This document shows, one piece after another, positions 50,133-58,286 of a stretch of DNA of 64,000 nt. The notes under the pieces are model-generated. The model did not search any database and had not been told where the DNA came from. It saw nothing but the letters and a program-made list of their open reading frames with translations. The translations under genes were made by a program, and so were the position numbers. The stretch lies in assembly GCA_029259725.1 (NCBI GenBank), contig JAJDER010000178.1, positions 1-64,000 of the forward strand, given 5' to 3'. Each line of letters begins with the position of its first letter. Positions within the stretch are counted from its first letter, which is position 1. This DNA comes from Planctomycetota bacterium (lineage in GTDB: Bacteria > Planctomycetota > B15-G4).

Positions 50133-51202
50133 TTCGACACCCCGCGCTCGGCGAGCCGGATCTCGATGTCGCGATAGCGACCGTCGCGCCAGACGCGCAT
50201 CGTCACCTCGTCACCGGGCGCCTGCTCACCGATGTAGTTGAGCAGCTCCTGCTGGTTCTCGATGTCGACGCTCTCGAATCCCACCACGATGTCACCCATG
50301 GCGAGGCCGGCCGCGGCGGCGGGTCCCTCCGCGAAGACCTCGTCGATGACGACGCGTGCCTCCCCCGGGAAGCCGCGGAGCTGAGCGCCCCGGTCGGAGA
50401 TCGAGGTCATGCGCACGCCCATCCAGCCGCGACGCACCTCGCCGTAGTGGACGATGTCATCCACCGCACGCCGCACCATGCGCGCGGGGATCGCGAAACC
50501 GAGTCCGTTGCTCCCGCCGAACATCGTGCCGACGGCCGTGTTGATGCCGACGATCCGGCCTTCGAGGTCGATCAACGGCCCGCCGCTGTTGCCGTCGTTG
50601 ATCGCGGCGTCGGTCTGGATGAAGTCCTCGAAGGTGGCGACATCGAGATCCTGTCGCGCGAGACCGCTGACGATCCCGGCGGTGACGGTGTGCCCGAGTC
50701 CGCGCGGATTGCCCATGGCGAGCACCCACTCGCCGACTTCGACTTCCCGGTCGGAAGCGATCTCGGCCACGGCGAAGTCGTCCAGGAGGTTCACGTCGAG
50801 ACGCAGCACGGCGAGGTCGGATTCCTCGTCGACACCCAGGATCTCGGCACCGACCTCCACTCCGTTCCCGAGGCGCGCCGTGCAGGAGCCCGCGTTGCGC
50901 ACCACGTGGTTGTTGGTGACCACGAGGCCACTGCGGTCGATGATCACGCCGGAGCCGAGCGTGATCTGGCGCCCCCGGCGGCCATTCGCCGCAGACTCGC
51001 CATAGGCGCGGACGCTCACCACCGCGGGTCCGACCTTCCCGGCGACGGCCTGGAAGGCCCCGGACAGCTCCAGAGGCGAGGCCGGGGCGTTCGGCAGCGG
51101 CGCGGGTGTCCCGGTTCCGAACTGGGTTCCCAGTCCGAATCCGGTGCCGAGAAGACCAACGAGCAGAGCCGTCTGGATCGGTATCAGGCGGGTCCTGGAC
51201 AT
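50123..51202 (-). CDS. HtrA/DegP-family serine protease, one PDZ domain
   Basis: Periplasmic quality-control protease of 359 residues. An N-terminal helix (PIQTALLVGLLGTGFGLG) serves as signal or anchor. The trypsin-like domain has the full triad: His99 in VVTNNHVV, Asp129 in EESDLAVLRL, Ser206 in NDGNSGGPL. One PDZ domain (about 255-350) follows, so it is DegS-like in layout. The ATG at 51202 has a strong AAGGAG 5 nt upstream, which is why the slightly longer frame is rejected. Divergent from the Cys-repeat gene, with about 270 bp between them that probably hold both promoters. Confidence 0.95.
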   Translation of the reverse strand: MSRTRLIPIQTALLVGLLGTGFGLGTQFGTGTPAPLPNAPASPLELSGAFQAVAGKVGPAVVSVRAYGESAANGRRGRQITLGSGVIIDRSGLVVTNNHVVRNAGSCTARLGNGVEVGAEILGVDEESDLAVLRLDVNLLDDFAVAEIASDREVEVGEWVLAMGNPRGLGHTVTAGIVSGLARQDLDVATFEDFIQTDAAINDGNSGGPLIDLEGRIVGINTAVGTMFGGSNGLGFAIPARMVRRAVDDIVHYGEVRRGWMGVRMTSISDRGAQLRGFPGEARVVIDEVFAEGPAAAAGLAMGDIVVGFESVDIENQQELLNYIGEQAPGDEVTMRVWRDGRYRDIEIRLAERGVSNAR

Positions 51203-51474
51203 GGCACTCCTTTCAAGTCGAACCAACGGTCGAGCGACACCTGCGTCCTACCACGGCTTCGCGGTTCGATCAGCACTCAACAACGCTTGCCCGAGAAGTG
51301 CCGCGTGGTTTTTTTGCCGACATCCCCCACGGCTGGACGATTTATCCTAGGACCCGGACCCCGAGAGGCCGATCGTCTCTTATCCTCGGTGCCCAGTCCG
51401 CTGCACCTCGCCCAGTCATCCAACCCGACCACCTGCGCGACCGACGCTCCGGTCGCCCGACACGAAGGCCCACC

Positions 51475-52479
51475 ATGATCAAGGCTGTCCCGACCCTCCT
51501 CGCCCTCGCGCTCCTCGGCGCGCCGGCGATGGCCCAGACCGAGTGTCCCCTCTCCAAGGCCTGCGACGAAGCCGTGCAGGTCGTCGCCGTCGTCAGTGAC
51601 TGCGAGCAGTCCACCAGCTGCGAAGAGATCGAGCTCGTTGCGGACGACGGCGACTGCCCGTTGTCCAAGGCCGCCAGCCTCGTCGCCGACGTGACGAGCG
51701 CATGCTCCGCTTCCAAGTCCGACTGCTCGGCGTCGACATCGGTTGCCAGCCTGGTCGCGAACGTGAGCGCATGCTCCGCCAGCAAGGCCAGCCTGGTCGC
51801 CGACGAGAGCGAGTGCTCCGCGTCGAAGATCGAGTGCTCGGACAGCAAGGCCAGCCTGGTCGCCGACGAGAGCGAGTGCTCCGCGTCGAAGACCGAGTGC
51901 TCGGACAGCAAGGCCAGCCTCGTCTCCGATGACGGCGAGTGCCCGCTCGCGAAGGCCGCCGCCGCCCTGGTCGCCTCGACCAAGAGTGAGTGCTCCGCCA
52001 GCAAGGCCAGCCTGGTCGCCGACGAGAGCGAGTGCACGAGCAAGGCCGCCCTGATCGCGAGCAAGCAGAGCGAGTGCTCGGCGAGCAAGGCCAGCCTGGT
52101 TGCGGACGAGAGCGAGTGCTCCGCTTCCAAGACCGAGTGCACCGCGAGCGCGGTGAGTCTGGTGGCCGAGAAGAGCTGCTGCGACGAGGCCGTCGAGACC
52201 GTGGGTTGGGCCACCAAGTCCGAGGTCGCCGCCCTGCGCGATGAGCTCGCCGACCTGCGGACCCAGCTCGCCCAGACCCGTGCCCGCCTGGCCGCCTTCG
52301 GTGGCGAGACCGAGTGCGAGTCCAGCAAGCAGGCCTGCAGCTCCGAGGCGACCACCGTGTCCGCGTCGGCCTGCGAGGTCACCACGACCTGCACCGCCGA
52401 GGCCGCCACCGTGGCGGAGACCGTGGTCGAGTCCTGCACCAGCAAGGCCACCTGCACGCTGAGCGTCGGCACCAACTGA
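51475..52479 (+). CDS. Secreted Cys-heptad-repeat protein, unknown family
   Basis: A 334-residue exported protein (signal peptide ending APAMAQ) with 26 Cys residues. Residues about 65-235 are built of seven-residue units such as SECSASK, TECSDSK and ASLVADE, with Cys at position 3 and Lys at position 7. Seven-residue phasing suggests a long helix or coiled coil with a cysteine stripe on one face. A classic Leu-heptad segment follows (EVAALRDELADLRTQLAQTR, about 255-275), then a Thr/Cys-rich tail. This could be an Lpp-like fibre cross-linked by disulfides, or a metal or redox store. A strong terminator follows. I know no described family with this pattern. Confidence 0.85.
   Translation: MIKAVPTLLALALLGAPAMAQTECPLSKACDEAVQVVAVVSDCEQSTSCEEIELVADDGDCPLSKAASLVADVTSACSASKSDCSASTSVASLVANVSACSASKASLVADESECSASKIECSDSKASLVADESECSASKTECSDSKASLVSDDGECPLAKAAAALVASTKSECSASKASLVADESECTSKAALIASKQSECSASKASLVADESECSASKTECTASAVSLVAEKSCCDEAVETVGWATKSEVAALRDELADLRTQLAQTRARLAAFGGETECESSKQACSSEATTVSASACEVTTTCTAEAATVAETVVESCTSKATCTLSVGTN
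51781..51927 (+). repeat. 63-bp tandem repeat inside the Cys-repeat gene
   Basis: Copies at 51781-51843 and 51844-51906 differ at one base, and a partial third begins at 51907. Each encodes three heptads (21 residues). Related shorter pieces recur at 52000-52034 and from about 52084. Near-identity at the DNA level points to recent duplication. Confidence 0.88.
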
Positions 52480-52512
52480 GCCGACGTCCTCGATCAGTTT
52501 CGGGGAACATGC

Positions 52513-52542
52513 GAGGAGCCGGTCCTTCGGGGCCGGCTCCTC
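52513..52542 (+). terminator. Strong hairpin terminator with TTCG loop
   Basis: GAGGAGCCGGTCC pairs with GGGCCGGCTCCTC through 13 bp (one G-U) around a TTCG tetraloop, 33 bp after the stop of the Cys-repeat gene. It isolates that gene as a single transcription unit and fits a highly expressed surface protein. Confidence 0.8.
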
Positions 52543-52652
52543 GTCGTTGACGGGGATCGGCACCGGCGGGTCTTGGATCCTCGCGGTGTGCGTCGTACCG
52601 TGACGCGCCTGTTCCTGCACCCGCCCACCGACCAAGGATCGCCCGAGTCCCC

Positions 52653-53456
52653 ATGCCCGCCAAGACCAAGTCGTCACACCCGAAGTCGTCCCGCGCCAAG
52701 TCGGCCGTCACGGCAAGCTCCGCAGCCAAGACGCCGAAGCCCAGCAAGACAGCCAAGTCGAGCAAGAGCGCCAAGACAGGCCACGCCGGCAAGGCGACGA
52801 AGGCCTCGAAGGCGAAGCCGATGGCTCCCGGCAAGGACGGCAAGGGTGGCAAGAGCGGCAAGACCGCGGCGACCGGCCGGCTGGTGGCCACGGGCACGGC
52901 CGCGAGCGCGGTGGGCGCGCTGCGGACCGTCGCCGACATCATGAGCACGCCGGCGGTGACCTGCACGCCCCAGGCGACGCTGGCCGAGGCGGCCTTCCTG
53001 ATGTGGCGCCACGATTGCGGCGTGCTGCCGGTGGTGTCCGCCGAGGACACTCTCGAGGGCATGGTCACCGACCGCGACGTGTGCATGTCGGCGGCCATCG
53101 AAGGCGGCTCCATGCACGAGCTGGGCGTGGCCGCGGCCATGACCGCCGTCGTCGCGACCTGCCACCCCGGCGAACGCCTGGGGCTTGTCCACGAGCGCTT
53201 GCGCCGGCACCAGCTGCATCGCCTGCCCGTGATCGATGACGAGGGGCAGGTGCTCGGCCTCGTCACCCTGGCGGATCTGGCCCGCGCCGCGATGGCCCAC
53301 GGCAAGCCGGCGGGGCTGCGCGATGTGGCCCAGACCCTGGGTCACGTGCGGACACCACGCGAGGGGCTCGACCCGGCGGCGGCCATGGGCGAAGCGACCG
53401 GGACCAAGGCCAAGGCCGCGCGAAGCAAGCGAGCCGCCAAGGCGCGCCGCTCCTAG
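52653..53456 (+). CDS. CBS-pair protein with histone-H1-like tails
   Basis: A 267-residue protein. The first ~75 residues are almost only Lys, Ser, Ala, Pro, Thr and Gly (KTAKSSKSAKTGHAGKATK), like the tail of histone H1 or bacterial Hc1/AlgP proteins, and residues ~240-267 are again Lys/Arg/Ala-rich. Between them is a complete pair of CBS domains (DIMSTPAVTCTP, GMVTDRDVCM, then AAMTAVVATCHP, HRLPVIDDEGQVLGLVTLADLA), which normally bind adenine nucleotides. The tails should bind nucleic acid or polyphosphate, so this may be a nucleotide-sensing architectural protein. It shares its stop tetranucleotide with the convergent gene. Confidence 0.87.
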   Translation: MPAKTKSSHPKSSRAKSAVTASSAAKTPKPSKTAKSSKSAKTGHAGKATKASKAKPMAPGKDGKGGKSGKTAATGRLVATGTAASAVGALRTVADIMSTPAVTCTPQATLAEAAFLMWRHDCGVLPVVSAEDTLEGMVTDRDVCMSAAIEGGSMHELGVAAAMTAVVATCHPGERLGLVHERLRRHQLHRLPVIDDEGQVLGLVTLADLARAAMAHGKPAGLRDVAQTLGHVRTPREGLDPAAAMGEATGTKAKAARSKRAAKARRS

Positions 53457-53821
53457 CTCCGCACCTCGACCACGGTGTCGAGGGCGCACAGGCACCGACC
53501 CAGGCTGTCCAGGACCTCCGCGCGCACGGGGTGACGCCCGGTCTCGCGCAGACGGGGGCAGGCGGTCGAGCTGCGCAGCGTCGCTGCGATCTCGCGTGCG
53601 CCACTCCAGCGCACGTCCAGGTCCGGCCCCACGTCGACGCGCAGGGCGACGGTGTCACCGGCGTGCACCGGAACCAGCCGCGGAGCCTCGCTCCAGTCAC
53701 CGGCGCCCGGATCGACTGCGCTCACGAGCATCCGGAACACGCCTGACGAGCGGTCGGCGGCCGAGGACGGCGCGTCGGCGCCGTGCAGCCAGGTCAGGAT
53801 CCTGTCGAGGATGGTCTGCAT
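53453..53821 (-). CDS. Hypothetical protein, beta-rich
   Basis: A 122-residue protein of unknown family. The ATG at 53821 is preceded by GGAGGG at a 7-nt distance, a strong reason to accept the gene. An N-terminal amphipathic helix (TILDRILTWLHGAD) is followed by a strand-rich domain (VPVHAGDTVALRVDVGPDLD, VRAEVLDSLGRCLCALDTVV). No signal peptide. The final CTAG is shared with the convergent CBS gene, each using TAG. Confidence 0.6.
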   Translation of the reverse strand: MQTILDRILTWLHGADAPSSAADRSSGVFRMLVSAVDPGAGDWSEAPRLVPVHAGDTVALRVDVGPDLDVRWSGAREIAATLRSSTACPRLRETGRHPVRAEVLDSLGRCLCALDTVVEVRS

Positions 53822-54014
53822 CGTGAAGCCCTCCGGGGCGTCCCGGGACCGGAGTGGCCGGGGACCTGATAGGAGTCGGTGCACAGGACCATCGATCTCT
53901 GCGCCAGCTCGCCGACGAAGCCGTGCGTCACGAGCCCGTCACCGCGCAGAGGCCTCGTTCGGACGGGCCGGCCCGCCCCCGGGACGGACGGCCGGTCCAG
54001 GACGCGCGAGCCGC

Positions 54015-55184
54015 TCAGCCGTCGCCGAAGGCTCCGTCCTCGAGCAACCACGTGGCCAGGGCCTCCCCGGCGAGGGCGTGGCCGGAGGGGCGCCAGTGGG
54101 GATCGTTGGCGTAGAAGTGCTCGCCGTGGGTCTCCGGGGGCAGGAAGTCGGCCGAGTCGAGTCGCGGCACGTCCCGGGGCGAGTTCCAAGCGCGCAGGGC
54201 TGCGCCGGCCTCATCCGCCACGCGGCTGCGCTCCTCGACGACCAGCAGGCGCAGCGGGACACCACGCTCGTCACAGGCGGCGGCCATGCCCCGCACGACG
54301 TGATCGAGGTAGCGCATGCGGAACGGAGTCCCGGTGTCCAGCCCCCGGCGCAGCTCGGTGGGCTTGAGCTCGCGCAGGGGGCCCTGGGGAGGATCGCCCG
54401 CCAGCTTGCTCCGCAGCATCGCGAGCTCGCTGGTGATCTGGGCCGTGACCGTGTTGCGCAAGCCGTCGGGCAGCTCGGCGAAATCCGCGGCATCCACCCC
54501 GTGCTCCTGCGCCAACCCGGCGAGCAGCCGGTCGCGCTCCTCGGGCGGCAAGCGCGGCCGCACCCGCACGGCCACGGGCATCCTGTCGTCATCGAAGATC
54601 AGGATGTTGCCGGCCAGGTCGACCAGGTCGTTGGTCGTGAGCTGCAGCAGGATCAGGTCCGGCTCCCAGTCCCAGCCGCGTTGCTGGAGCAGCACCCACT
54701 CGTGAGCCGCGCACCAGGTGGGCGCCCCCGCGGCGAGCAGTTCGACCCGACGCCCGGCCGCCCGCAGCCGCCGCTCGGCTTCCGCCACGAACGTCTCGTG
54801 CTGTTCCACTCCCCAGCCGAAGGTGAAGGAGTCCCCCAGGACGAGGATCCGGAAGACACCCGGTGGCTTGCGCTCGCTCCACGGCTCGCCGCGGAAGCCG
54901 TGCGCGCCGATCGCCACCTCGACGTCAAAGGCCTCGACGGTGTGGCGGCCCTCGAAGCCCGGGTCCAGCAGGAAGCCGAAGGTCGGGTCGGTGCTGCCGG
55001 GGCGGAAGGGTGGACGGTCGATCTCGCTCGTCGGCGCAGCGCCCCGCGGCGAAGCGTCCCCGGACGCGACCGGACCACGTCCGAGCAGCGTGAGCACGAC
55101 CAGGGCCAGACACAACGCGAACGCCGTGGCGGCGGCAGCCAGGGTCAAGCGCTTCGCGAGTCGTTGTGCGCGGTCCTCGGTCAC
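54015..55184 (-). CDS. SGNH/GDSL-type hydrolase with membrane anchor
   Basis: A 389-residue protein with an N-terminal helix (TLAAAATAFALCLALVVLTLL) and a periplasmic SGNH domain: GDSFTFGWGV (Ser block), QLTTNDLVD (Asn block) and NDPHWRPSGHALAG (Asp-His pair). The GTG at 55184 is chosen as the first start giving the helix near the N-terminus; the ribosome site is weak. It closes a minus-strand run of DprE1-type, SDR and UbiA-type genes, so it may modify the glycan or lipid-linked sugar they make. Confidence 0.82.
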   Translation of the reverse strand: MTEDRAQRLAKRLTLAAAATAFALCLALVVLTLLGRGPVASGDASPRGAAPTSEIDRPPFRPGSTDPTFGFLLDPGFEGRHTVEAFDVEVAIGAHGFRGEPWSERKPPGVFRILVLGDSFTFGWGVEQHETFVAEAERRLRAAGRRVELLAAGAPTWCAAHEWVLLQQRGWDWEPDLILLQLTTNDLVDLAGNILIFDDDRMPVAVRVRPRLPPEERDRLLAGLAQEHGVDAADFAELPDGLRNTVTAQITSELAMLRSKLAGDPPQGPLRELKPTELRRGLDTGTPFRMRYLDHVVRGMAAACDERGVPLRLLVVEERSRVADEAGAALRAWNSPRDVPRLDSADFLPPETHGEHFYANDPHWRPSGHALAGEALATWLLEDGAFGDG

Positions 55185-55221
55185 GGCTCGGACTCGGGTC
55201 GCCTCATGGGCACGCAGCCTA

Positions 55222-56079
55222 TCAGGGCAGGCCCACGCTCCACAGCGCCGTGGCGATCCACCCCGCGCCGCAGGCCAGCAGCACCGGCGAACCGAGCACC
55301 AGGTCCACCGGCATCGCACCCTCGTCCTTCACGTGCACCCGGCGCAGGTACTCGAGCACGCCGAAGACCACGAAGGGCAACGTCGCGAACTCGCGGCCCG
55401 GCACCAGCACCTCGGCCTCGATGCAGTACAGCGCATAGGCGATCACCGCCATCGCCGAGGTGATGGCCAGAGCCTGGTCGAGGAAGCCGCGGTCGTAACC
55501 GGCCAGGCTGGGGCGATGCTCGCCGTCCACGCCGGCCACGAGGTCGGCCCGTCGCTTGGCGAGCGCCAGGAACAGCGCCAGCGCGGACGTGCACAGCAGC
55601 AACCAGTGGCTCGGCGGCGCGCCGACGAGCACACAGCCCAGGATCACGCGCAGCACGTAGCCGGTCGAGAGCAGGAACACGTCCAGCAACGGCACCTGCC
55701 GGCCGGCCACCGAGTAGGTCAGGTTCAGGAGGATGTACGCGGCGAGGACCGAGACCACGTCGAGCACACCCGTCATCCAGCCCAGCGTCATGCCGGCCAG
55801 CAGCAGACACAGGCCGAGCAAGCGTGCGCTCGTGAGCCCGACCCGCCCCGCCGCGACGGGACGCTGCGCCTTGGTCGGGTGGCGCCGGTCGTGCTCGACG
55901 TCGAGCACGTCGTTGCACACGTAGATGCCCGAGGAGACGAGACACTGCGCGGCGAGCCCCAGCAGCAGCAGCCCCGGTCGCAGCGTGGCCCCGGCGGCCA
56001 CCGCGAAGGGCACGGGCATGAGCACGAAGGCGTTCTTGATCCAGTGCCGCGGGCGCGCGAGAAGCAGCAGGTCCGGCAT
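55222..56079 (-). CDS. UbiA-family prenyltransferase, decaprenyl-phosphate phosphoribosyltransferase type
   Basis: Membrane prenyltransferase of 285 residues with nine or so helices. The start LLLLARPRHWIKNAFVLMPV is typical of the group that moves phosphoribose onto polyprenyl phosphate (Rv3806c-like). The first Asp motif is YVCNDVLDVEHDRRHPTKAQRP; the second region AKRRADLVAG, then RPSLAGYD, fits the same group rather than quinone-synthesis UbiA. It is 2 bp downstream of the SDR gene and in one operon with a DprE1-like oxidase, exactly the set needed to make polyprenyl-phosphoryl arabinose. Confidence 0.88.
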   Translation of the reverse strand: MPDLLLLARPRHWIKNAFVLMPVPFAVAAGATLRPGLLLLGLAAQCLVSSGIYVCNDVLDVEHDRRHPTKAQRPVAAGRVGLTSARLLGLCLLLAGMTLGWMTGVLDVVSVLAAYILLNLTYSVAGRQVPLLDVFLLSTGYVLRVILGCVLVGAPPSHWLLLCTSALALFLALAKRRADLVAGVDGEHRPSLAGYDRGFLDQALAITSAMAVIAYALYCIEAEVLVPGREFATLPFVVFGVLEYLRRVHVKDEGAMPVDLVLGSPVLLACGAGWIATALWSVGLP

Positions 56080-56081
56080 GG

Positions 56082-56828
56082 TCAGAACTCGACCCGGCGC
56101 ATGACAGCGCGCGGCAGACGGCGCACGACGGCGAGGACCCAGCGCCAGATCGACGGGGCGTAGATCACGCGCCGGCCGCGGTCGAGCCCGGTCATCACCG
56201 CCTCGGCGATCTCGTCCGCCTCGGCTGCGAAGGGCGGCGGCGAGAGCCCCTCGGTCATCGAGGTGCGCGCGAAGCCGGGCTTGACGGTGACGACGTGCAG
56301 CCCCTCGCCCGCGTGACGCAGGTCGAGACCCTCGAGGTAGCGGGTCAAGCCCGCCTTGGCCGCCCCGTAGAGCACGCTCGAGCGGCGGGCCTGCTCCCCC
56401 GCCACGGAGGAGAACACGCACAGCGTCCCGCCACCGCGATGCAGCAACCGACGCTTGGCCTCCTCGCAGAACCGGATCGTGCGCACCAGGTCGACCATCA
56501 GCAGGTGCTCGGTGGCCTCGGCATCCCGTTCGAGTTCCTCCTGGGTGGCGAACACGCCGGCCGTGACGACGACCAGGTCCAGGCCCCCCATGAGTTCCTC
56601 GGCGCGCTCGAGGGCCGGCGCGAAGGATTCGGCCTCCAGCAGGTCGCAGCGCGCCATGCCGACCGGCCGACCCGCGGCGCGCAGGCTCAGGTCCTCGGCC
56701 GTGCGCGCCAGGCTCGTGGGATCCCGACCGAGAACGACGAGGTCATCCCCGCGTGCGGCGAAGCGACGAGCGAGGGCGCGACCCAGCCCGGCCGTGGCCC
56801 CGAGCAGGGCGATCCTGCGCGTGCTCAC
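56082..56828 (-). CDS. Short-chain dehydrogenase, DprE2-like
   Basis: NAD(P)-dependent reductase of 248 residues with the Rossmann motif GATAGLG (10-16), TAG in place of NNAG (89-91), Ser in VFSSVAG (about 140) and YGAAK (Tyr154, Lys158). The C-terminal amphipathic part (IWRWVLAVVRRLPRAVMRRVEF) resembles DprE2, which reduces the 2-keto intermediate made by DprE1. The GTG start overlaps the stop of the DprE1-like gene (GTGA), and the UbiA-type gene follows after 2 bp. SDR specificity is hard to tell from sequence; the DprE2 call rests on the neighbours. Confidence 0.82.
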   Translation of the reverse strand: MSTRRIALLGATAGLGRALARRFAARGDDLVVLGRDPTSLARTAEDLSLRAAGRPVGMARCDLLEAESFAPALERAEELMGGLDLVVVTAGVFATQEELERDAEATEHLLMVDLVRTIRFCEEAKRRLLHRGGGTLCVFSSVAGEQARRSSVLYGAAKAGLTRYLEGLDLRHAGEGLHVVTVKPGFARTSMTEGLSPPPFAAEADEIAEAVMTGLDRGRRVIYAPSIWRWVLAVVRRLPRAVMRRVEF

Positions 56829-58210
56829 CGCGGGGTCTCCCGGCGCCGGCGCTGGGCGGCGGTCGCAGCGCGCCCCCCCGCGGGCGCATCGCCGAGCAGG
56901 CGCACCGAGAGCGCGCTGCGCAACCGACGCTCGGGATCGACACGATCCCGTACGGCGTTGAACCGTGGCAACCGATCGGCCTCCATGCGGCGCAGCACGT
57001 CGGCCCGGGTGAGCGCGTCCTTGGCGAGGTAGATCCTGCCACCGGCTTCGGCGACGAGGGCGTCGAGAGCATCGACCAGGGCGGGCGTCGTCGGGCGACC
57101 CGGCAGGTCCAGGGCCACGCTCACCCCGGGCGCGGGGAACGAGAGCAAGCCCTCCCCCGCCGCGCCGAAGTCCTTGCTGACGGTGAGCCAGGAACGCCCG
57201 CCGTGAGCCGCGAGCGTCGCCAGCAACCGAGCGACCGCGGGCCCCGGATCCGGGCCGGGCAGCAGGCCCTGGTGCTGGACCAGGCCGCCTCGACCGTAGA
57301 GCCGGTTCCAGCCGGCGAAGGCATCGAGCGGGTGGAGCACCTGAGCGGGGCTCACCAGGCGCGGACCGCGCCGTCTCGCCGCCCGGGCGAAGTGACGGCC
57401 GTGGTGCGCTCGGACCAGCGCCTCCGTCAGCGGGATCGGAGGCACACGCCAAGACCGGGGCGCGGCCGGCGGCATGGCCGGCGCCTCGTCACGCTCGGCC
57501 CACCGGGCGCGGAGCACGTAGCCGCGCTCTGCTGCGCTTCCGCGTGCCAGGCCGTCCGTCCAGGCCGCCGTGTAGGGCCAGCCCGCGCTGGCCTCCGCCA
57601 GGCCGGTCAAGGTCGCCGCGATGTCCGTCACCGGTTCGGTCTCGACGATCATCCAAGCGCTCGGCACGCGCATCAATGCGCACTCGACCTCGAGGATGTG
57701 CCCCGTCAGTCCGAGCCCACCGAGGGTCGCGGCGAACAACTCGGCATCGGTCTCGCGGGTGACCTCCACTTCGCCACCGTCGGCGAGCGCGAGGCGCAGC
57801 GCACGCACGTGTCGCCCGAACGTTCCGGCGACGTGGTGGTTCTTGCCGTGGACGTCGGCCGCGACCATGCCGCCGAGGGTCACCTGCGCCGTGCCGGGAA
57901 CCACCGGGCAGGCCAGGCCACGTGGCGTGAGCAGTGCCTCCAGGGCGGCCAGGGACAGCCCGGCCTCCGCGCGCAACACGCAGCGCGCCTCGTCGAGGGC
58001 CAGGATGCGATCGGCGCGCACCGAGCAGGCCACGATGTCCGTCTCGCCGGCCGGCAGGGAGGCGTCGCCATAGCTGCGGCCGAGGCCGCGCGTGAGGGCC
58101 GCGCCGGCACAGGCGCGGGACAGGTCCTCATCCCGGTGCACGACGCCACGCACGACGGGGAAGCGACCCCATCCGGACAACTCCTCGGTGCGCTGGCGCG
58201 ATCGTGCCAC
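56825..58210 (-). CDS. DprE1-like FAD-dependent oxidase
   Basis: A 461-residue vanillyl-alcohol-oxidase-type flavoprotein. It has the DprE1 signatures GLGRSYGDASL (42-52), VAADVHGKNHH (116-126), NRLYGRGGLVQHQG and a late IYLAKDALTR with Lys397 at the position of catalytic Lys418 in Mycobacterium. The residue 31 places before that Lys is Ala366, where Mycobacterium has Cys387, the target of benzothiazinone drugs. The GTG at 58210 gives about 12 residues before GWGRF, as in the family; a TTG 12 codons upstream is possible. It likely oxidises polyprenyl-phosphoryl ribose for the SDR to reduce. Confidence 0.86.
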   Translation of the reverse strand: MARSRQRTEELSGWGRFPVVRGVVHRDEDLSRACAGAALTRGLGRSYGDASLPAGETDIVACSVRADRILALDEARCVLRAEAGLSLAALEALLTPRGLACPVVPGTAQVTLGGMVAADVHGKNHHVAGTFGRHVRALRLALADGGEVEVTRETDAELFAATLGGLGLTGHILEVECALMRVPSAWMIVETEPVTDIAATLTGLAEASAGWPYTAAWTDGLARGSAAERGYVLRARWAERDEAPAMPPAAPRSWRVPPIPLTEALVRAHHGRHFARAARRRGPRLVSPAQVLHPLDAFAGWNRLYGRGGLVQHQGLLPGPDPGPAVARLLATLAAHGGRSWLTVSKDFGAAGEGLLSFPAPGVSVALDLPGRPTTPALVDALDALVAEAGGRIYLAKDALTRADVLRRMEADRLPRFNAVRDRVDPERRLRSALSVRLLGDAPAGGRAATAAQRRRRETPR

Positions 58211-58286
58211 GAGACGACGGTACCCGCCCGCGACGCATCGCGCCAAACCGCGACCCGAGGTGTCGGCCCGGCCGGTCGGCCCCGGA

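Noticed and set aside
51314..51348. Possible -35/-10 promoter (TTGCCG ... TATCCT) before the Cys-repeat gene
   Set aside because: The spacing is about 23 bp, too long for a sigma-70 promoter; I see no better pair in the gap.
51781..52160. CRISPR-like array in the repeated stretch near 52 kb
   Set aside because: The repeats are in frame, have no unique spacers, and encode a continuous protein with a signal peptide.
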